A stretch of 10,975 nt of DNA, taken from Bifidobacteriaceae bacterium. Lineage in GTDB: Bacteria > Actinomycetota > Actinomycetes > Actinomycetales > WQXJ01. Numbering within the stretch: the stretch's first letter is position 1; every line of letters starts with the position of its first letter. Under the pieces are notes generated by a model. It did not search any database. It had not been told where the DNA came from and saw only the letters and a program-made list of their open reading frames with translations. A program made the position numbers and the translations under genes. The stretch spans positions 1 through 10,975 of the forward strand of contig JAISCU010000159.1 in the NCBI GenBank assembly GCA_031265345.1, written 5' to 3'. Of the stretch, positions 7,922-10,975 are shown piece by piece.

Positions 7922-8150
7922 AGCGGAGAGGGGAGAACCAAGGGCCCGGTGAGACGGTCAGCGTTGACCGTCCACCGGGCCGAGCCGAACCCCCGCGACC
8001 CATAACGCCAGCGAATGGGCGGACACTCGCTGCCGTATGAACTGGCCCGCGGGGCGAGGGACATCCCCGGAACCGGCTGGATAGGGAAAGGCGGAAACCC
8101 GTCCAGCCCGGAACCATCGGTGGGCTTTCGGCTCAAATCCAGTTGTACTT
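7922..8150 (+). ncRNA. Candidate structured non-coding RNA with pseudoknots (unidentified class)
   Basis: Several complementary segments tile the region. P1 is a 17-bp hairpin, 7943-7951/7973-7981 plus 7953-7960/7965-7972, broken only by A7952. P2 is GAGCCGAA 7982-7989 with 8127-8134, abutting P1. P3 is CCCCGCG 7991-7997 with 8048-8054. P4 is CCCAT 7999-8003 with ATGGG 8015-8019. P5 is CAGCGA 8009-8014 with TCGCTG 8027-8032, forming an H-type pseudoknot with P4. P6 is 8035-8045 with 8139-8148 (G8039 bulged), crossing P2. P7 is 8073-8081 with 8102-8111, one bulge. The wobble pairs (T8038-G8145, possible T8082-G8101) are G-U only if the plus strand is transcribed. The region does not show the signatures I know for tmRNA, RNase P, SRP RNA, the c-di-AMP or cobalamin riboswitches. 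In GC-rich DNA some of the longer-range pairings may be chance. The ends are guesses. Confidence 0.42.
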
Positions 8151-8219
8151 GCGTGGGGGACTATCGAGTGGGGGAAGCCGGGGAACCAGGGCGCCCAGGA
8201 GATCGGGGACCTCACGGGA

Positions 8220-8240
8220 CCCAAGGTTGAAGCACTTGGG
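8220..8240. terminator. Hairpin just beyond the YjdI/CDGSH gene stop
   Basis: CCCAAG and CTTGGG form a perfect 6-bp stem with a 9-nt loop, extendable by two pairs past a mismatch. It lies immediately after the minus-strand stop codon and could end that transcript, or the opposing plus-strand RNA candidate. No T-run is present in either direction. Confidence 0.35.
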
Positions 8241-8242
8241 GC

Positions 8243-8698
8243 CTAATGCTCGTGGTGGCGCCATTCCGTGCAAGGCCCGGAGGCATCGCAGAAGGGCGCG
8301 TTCCCAGAAGAACCGCACCGGCACAGGGCCGCGCGAGTCTCTGGAACCTCGTTGCCATTGTTCACTATGGCCACGTCCCCCTCGACCCAGAGCGGCTCGC
8401 CGTCCGCAGTGTGGACACTGGTCGGGGTGTGCCCCTGTTCGACCGGACGGGACGGGTCGGTGTACTCGTAGTGCAGTGCCCCGGACGGACAGCGGCGGAT
8501 GACCTGGGCGATCTCGTCCGGATCGCCGGCGTCGGGCAGGACCCAGGGGCGGCGCTTGGTGTCGAACACGGCCGGGATCGTGCGGACGCAGACGCCCACG
8601 TGCAGGCAGCGGGCCAAGTCGAACCGGACGGTGATCTGGTCGCCGTAATAGTCCTTCGGGTGATGGGCGCGGGTGGGTGTGCTGTCGGTGAGGGTCAT
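8243..8698 (-). CDS. YjdI-type (4Fe-4S) domain fused to a CDGSH iron-sulfur domain
   Basis: This 151-residue cytoplasmic iron-sulfur protein has two domains. Residues about 15-80 match the YjdI/Fer4_19 divergent mono-cluster family: RCLHVGVCVR supplies Cys31 and Cys37, TKRRPWVLPD is the conserved middle, and RRCPSGALHY supplies Cys70. Residues about 100-151 are a CDGSH-type domain: Cys126, Cys128, Ser131, Pro135, Cys137 and Asp138 fit C-x-C-x2-S-x3-P-x-C-D. After that the usual G-S-H is replaced by A139-S140-G141, so the normal fourth ligand His is absent; Cys143 lies two residues later and a His-rich end follows. The function in known relatives is poorly defined, probably redox or cluster transfer. 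The start has AAGGAG 9 nt upstream. It follows the GNAT gene on the same strand after a 70-bp gap. Confidence 0.88.
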   Translation of the reverse strand: MTLTDSTPTRAHHPKDYYGDQITVRFDLARCLHVGVCVRTIPAVFDTKRRPWVLPDAGDPDEIAQVIRRCPSGALHYEYTDPSRPVEQGHTPTSVHTADGEPLWVEGDVAIVNNGNEVPETRAALCRCGSSGNAPFCDASGPCTEWRHHEH

Positions 8699-8768
8699 GG
8701 GATGGTCTCCTTAGCTGAAGGCGGAACTGGTGTGACGGCGCCGGGCGGGCGGCATCGGACAAAAGACC

Positions 8769-9110
8769 TCAGACGGCGTCCGGCACCACCGCTGGGAGGC
8801 CGAACGCGGCCCGGCGGTCGACCGGCACCAGGTCCTGGTACTCGGGATGGGTCTCGATGTAGTGACGCACGAACGAGCAATATGGCAGGACGGCCAGGCC
8901 TTTGGCTCGGGCGTCGTCCAGGGCGGCTTCGACCAGCACCTGCCCCAGGCCTTGGCCGGAGACCTCCGGCGCGATCTCGGTGTGCACAAAGGCGATCTGT
9001 CCGGGGCCGGTCTGGTACTGGGCCAAACCGAGGGTCGTGTCGCCTGCCACCAGAAGGTACTGGCCGGCCTCAGTGTCGTTGCGGACGGTCAACTGCGGGC
9101 TGCTTGCCAT
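8769..9110 (-). CDS. GNAT-fold acetyltransferase, COG2388/YjdJ type
   Basis: This small 113-residue protein has the minimal GNAT fold seen in the YjdJ / COG2388 family. The acetyl-CoA loop appears as SGQGLGQVLVEAAL, and the family-typical block PYCSFVRHYIETHPEYQDLV follows, with the conserved Cys. Substrates of this family are unknown; acetylation of a small molecule or protein is inferred from the fold. The ATG at 9110 has GGAG 6 nt before it; the frame continues open upstream but without a comparable start. In E. coli yjdI and yjdJ are neighbours, and here the GNAT gene precedes a YjdI-domain gene. The same association in a distant phylum supports a shared process, perhaps linked to cluster handling or stress. 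Confidence 0.85.
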   Translation of the reverse strand: MASSPQLTVRNDTEAGQYLLVAGDTTLGLAQYQTGPGQIAFVHTEIAPEVSGQGLGQVLVEAALDDARAKGLAVLPYCSFVRHYIETHPEYQDLVPVDRRAAFGLPAVVPDAV

Positions 9111-9146
9111 CGAGGTCTCCTCAAGTTCGGCGGGTCGGGCAAGTCC

Positions 9147-9175
9147 AACTTTCTCCTCTAGCGGACAGATGTCAA
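9147..9175 (-). promoter_or_regulatory. Possible promoter for the GNAT-YjdI genes
   Basis: A consensus -35 box TTGACA (9175 to 9170 on the minus strand) lies about 60 bases upstream of the GNAT start. The hexamer at the right 17-bp distance, AAAGTT, is a poor -10 box. The location is suitable, but the support is only the -35 match. Confidence 0.25.
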
Positions 9176-9433
9176 ACCGCCCACCCGATGGGCTTATGCT
9201 GTGGACGCGTAAGATCGTGGAAGCGTGGCGCCGACCAGCCGGATCCGGGCCACGAATTCCGGCGCGAGAGACCGCCAAAGGCGCACCCCGACCGGTAACA
9301 TGTAATCGACGGCGGTCGTTTTCGCAAGTTCGAAACCGCGGTGCGCCAGTAGAAGTACCGCGAGCGTGGATGGGCCTTCCCCCAGAGGGCCAAGAAAGGT
9401 GTTGTAGCCGATGGAACCGATGAATGTGGACCA

Positions 9434-9466
9434 AATTGTGGCTTGGCTCAAGTTGAATCCACAATT
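9434..9466. repeat. Inverted repeat upstream of the TPR-like gene
   Basis: AATTGTGG and CCACAATT are perfect 8-bp inverted arms 17 bases apart. Inside lie CTTG/CAAG arms and the short palindrome TCAAGTTGA. It is AT-richer than its surroundings and ends 45 bases before the start codon at 9512, a likely place for an operator or a 5'-leader hairpin. Confidence 0.4.
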
Positions 9467-9500
9467 GAGAGTCGCCGAGTGCTTGGCGGCGTGGACTCAC

Positions 9501-9504
9501 GGAG
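9501..9504 (+). promoter_or_regulatory. Shine-Dalgarno site deciding the start at 9512
   Basis: GGAG lies 7 nt before the GTG at 9512. The longer reading from a TTG at 9443 would begin inside the inverted repeat and lacks a ribosome site, so the shorter protein is preferred. Confidence 0.6.
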
Positions 9505-9511
9505 ATATCCA

Positions 9512-10690
9512 GTGAGCGACTTGATCCTGCCTCATGTGGCTTTTGCCCGCCAGGTCCTTGAGGAGCCTCCGCCCGGTCTGCCGTACCCTTTCCTGCGCCG
9601 GGCGCAGATCGCGGGTCTGCCTGCCGTGCCGCAACAGAACACGATTGAGGCGCCGACTTTCCTGATGGACATGGGGCTGAGGCGTTGGCGCGACCCGCAG
9701 GTGCTGTTCAAGGGCACTTTGGCGAAGCAGCCCGCCCTGAAACGCGCCTGGGCCACGCTGGTGGAGCAACAGGACGAGGCCCTGGTCCTGCAGGCGCGGG
9801 CCTGGGAGTCGGACCAGCGGTCGACCCAGGAGATCAGCGCCGATCTGGAGACGTTGACTATCTTCACCGGTGACGATGCCGCCTGGTCGGCGTTCGCCCA
9901 GTTGCTCGACTCCGCGGTGAAGCCGTTCGACACCGCCCGATTGGCCACGGCCGTGGCGACGATGGTGTCGCTGACGGACCCGCGCCGCGCCTATGAGTTG
10001 TTCCAGCACGCCGCCTCCATCACGAGCGATCCGATCTCGCATTTCTTGATCGACCTTAGGATCGTGGCGCTGCTGATCAAACGTCTCCACGACTACGAGG
10101 CGGCGCTGACGCTCATCAAAGACCTGACCAGGGTGGCCGGATCGGCTCTTCGGCACCACATCGTCTCCGAGGCCGACGCCGAAGCGATGCAAGTGTTACT
10201 ACTCAACTTGCGAGCGTTGATCGAAATCCGCCAAGACCGGTTGTTCGATTCGGTCACGACCATGGAAAGGGCCCAAGCGCAGATGCCGGACGACGGCTTC
10301 GTCATGGTCCCGGTGGACATGGCGGATCGCTACCGCGCGCAGGTCAGAATCAACGTTGCACAGGCGCTTTGGGTGGCAGGACGCCAATCGGAGGCGGTCA
10401 CCCAGATCAATCGTCACGCGTCGACCACGCGCGGCGAGCACCCCTACTCTTTGTCGGAAGCATTGTTGGTCGCCGGCTATTTGAACGAGTTGGCAGGTGA
10501 GCACTCCCTGGCGTTGTCGTATTGTTTGGAGGCAGAGCGCCTGCTGATGCGGGAAGGCGCTCCGACCCGCCTCGCGATGTGCCGGCGGGTCGCAGTATCC
10601 GCTTTGAACGGGATGGGCAAACGGGGGCGTGCCGAAAAGTTGGCTCGGGCTATCCCTAGGGACACGCTAGGGGAGAGGTTTCTTGTCTGA
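9512..10690 (+). CDS. Uncharacterised helical, TPR-like protein
   Basis: This 392-residue protein belongs to no family I recognise. After a Pro-rich N-terminus (LEEPPPGLPYPFLRR), almost the whole length reads as paired amphipathic helices: AYELFQHAASITSDPISHFL, YEAALTLIKDLTRVAG, AQALWVAGRQSEAVTQINRH and SEALLVAGYLNELAGEHSLALSYCLEAERLL resemble tetratricopeptide-type repeats, with the A-x-x-Y/A-L-A spacing. No signal peptide, membrane helix or enzyme motif is visible, so it is probably a cytoplasmic scaffold or regulator. GTG at 9512 is chosen on its ribosome site. Its last 8 nt overlap the next gene, so the two proteins are likely made together and may interact. Confidence 0.7.
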   Translation: MSDLILPHVAFARQVLEEPPPGLPYPFLRRAQIAGLPAVPQQNTIEAPTFLMDMGLRRWRDPQVLFKGTLAKQPALKRAWATLVEQQDEALVLQARAWESDQRSTQEISADLETLTIFTGDDAAWSAFAQLLDSAVKPFDTARLATAVATMVSLTDPRRAYELFQHAASITSDPISHFLIDLRIVALLIKRLHDYEAALTLIKDLTRVAGSALRHHIVSEADAEAMQVLLLNLRALIEIRQDRLFDSVTTMERAQAQMPDDGFVMVPVDMADRYRAQVRINVAQALWVAGRQSEAVTQINRHASTTRGEHPYSLSEALLVAGYLNELAGEHSLALSYCLEAERLLMREGAPTRLAMCRRVAVSALNGMGKRGRAEKLARAIPRDTLGERFLV

Positions 10691-10975
10691 AACAGAAGAC
10701 ACGCAGCCGGAACGAGTCGATCCGAGGACCAAGCCGCACGCCGTCATCCACCAGGGAATCCCCGCCGAAGCCTTGCGTCCCGCGACTGGCTCCGTCCCCA
10801 CGACGACCCATCCCAGGTCCGGCCAGTATCCCGCCTCGGGCCAGTACCCGAAGTCCGGGCAGTTCCCGCGTTCCAGCCAATACCCGAGGTCGTCGGAGGC
10901 GCCCCGGCGACTGATCCGTACCGGGCCGCCCTATTCGGCGTCCGATGCCGCGACCGCTGGAGGGGCGATCCGGCG
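10683..10975 (+). CDS. Pro-rich protein with SGQYP repeats, N-terminal fragment
   Basis: A TTG start with GGGGAG ending 7 nt upstream opens a frame that runs to the window edge without a stop (97 full codons). The frame overlaps the previous stop by 8 nt, so translation is probably coupled. The visible part is hydrophilic and disordered, rich in Pro, Ser, Arg, Gln and Tyr, with four consecutive 6-residue units RSGQYP, ASGQYP, KSGQFP and RSSQYP at residues 45-68. There is no signal peptide at this end. Such N-termini in actinobacteria often precede a membrane helix or a folded domain further on, but nothing here shows which. The function is unknown. Confidence 0.65.
   Translation, partial: MSETEDTQPERVDPRTKPHAVIHQGIPAEALRPATGSVPTTTHPRSGQYPASGQYPKSGQFPRSSQYPRSSEAPRRLIRTGPPYSASDAATAGGAIR
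10815..10886 (+). repeat. Four 18-bp coding tandem repeats
   Basis: Four units of 18 bp each encode [R/A/K]-S-[G/S]-Q-[Y/F]-P. The DNA copies differ mainly at third codon positions, so the peptide rather than the DNA sequence appears to be kept. Confidence 0.75.

Larger units (their letters stand above)
7768..8242. other. 475-bp gap between convergent genes, no convincing gene
   Basis: This is the longest gene-free stretch of the window. Short open frames exist on both strands (for example 7894-8136 minus), but they lack Shine-Dalgarno sites and recognisable proteins. The content is a long-range inverted repeat at 7791-7857, a CRP/GlxR-type palindrome at 7883-7898, a cluster of complementary segments at 7943-8148 and a small hairpin at 8220-8240. 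From 8150 to 8215 it is G-rich, with GTGGGGGA repeated at 8153 and 8168. Confidence 0.7.
9111..9511. other. 401-bp divergent spacer
   Basis: This spacer separates the minus-strand GNAT gene from the plus-strand TPR-like gene, so it should hold promoters for both. It contains a TTGACA on the minus strand (9175-9170), a 10-bp palindrome CCGGATCCGG at 9239-9248, and an inverted repeat at 9434-9466. A minus-strand frame of 85 codons (9194-9451, TTG start) encodes a sequence that is not obviously nonsense, including IGSIGYNTFLGPLG and VDYMLPVGVRLW. It has no ribosome site, no relative I recognise and lower GC at third positions (about 67 percent by my count). It may be a decayed gene or chance. 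Confidence 0.5.

Noticed and set aside
7943..7981. Simple intrinsic terminator for the surface-protein gene
   Set aside because: The hairpin is very strong, but it lies 175 bp beyond the stop, has no T-run, and abuts further complementary segments; it fits better as part of a structured RNA.
8068..8115. Cobalamin riboswitch, from GATAGGGAAAGGCGG
   Set aside because: The GCCACTG B12 box and the ordered flanking boxes are absent.
7894..8136. Minus-strand open frame of 80 codons in the non-coding gap
   Set aside because: It has no ribosome site and no recognisable family, and its sequence is accounted for by the inverted repeats of the RNA candidate.
7922..8150. c-di-AMP (ydaO) riboswitch
   Set aside because: The start AGCGGAGAGGGGAGAACC recalls it, but the conserved GGGGTGAATC block and the CCCGACAGCTAAC block are missing, and no gene follows on the plus strand.

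Overview
The window is GC-rich chromosomal DNA of an actinobacterium. The evidence is strong G/C preference at third codon positions, GTG and TTG starts behind good Shine-Dalgarno sites, a mycobacterial-type GabD2, an LtrA-family membrane protein and a secreted protein with a long Pro/Ser/Thr-rich stalk. The genus cannot be resolved from the sequence. No phage, insertion sequence, CRISPR array, tRNA or rRNA was seen.

Layout. (1) 1-3525, plus strand: the end of a polar amino-acid ABC permease, its overlapping ATPase, then a succinate-semialdehyde dehydrogenase-like enzyme (gabD2) and a short-chain dehydrogenase joined by an ATGA overlap. This looks like uptake plus oxidation of an amino-acid-derived or aldehyde substrate. 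(2) 3554-4792, minus strand: an LtrA-family multi-pass membrane protein, convergent with the SDR across a 28-bp gap that holds a small perfect hairpin. (3) 4990-7767, plus strand: a 925-residue exported protein with signal peptide, beta-helix-like Gly-rich repeats, a Pro/Ser/Thr stalk and a C-terminal membrane anchor. (4) 7768-8242: a 475-bp gap between convergent genes, without a convincing ORF. It holds a perfect CRP/GlxR-type palindrome followed by a dense set of complementary segments, including a 17-bp hairpin and a possible H-type pseudoknot. This is a candidate undescribed structured RNA and the most interesting part of the window. (5) 8243-9110, minus strand: a COG2388/YjdJ-type GNAT protein followed by a YjdI-type ferredoxin-like domain fused to a CDGSH domain. 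The usual His cluster ligand of the CDGSH domain is Gly. (6) 9111-9511: a divergent 401-bp spacer with an inverted repeat near the downstream gene and a doubtful small ORF. (7) 9512-10975, plus strand: an unrecognised all-helical TPR-like protein, overlapping by 8 nt the start of a Pro-rich protein with four 6-residue SGQYP-type repeats, cut off by the window edge.

All functional calls come from motif reading by eye. No database search or folding program was run.
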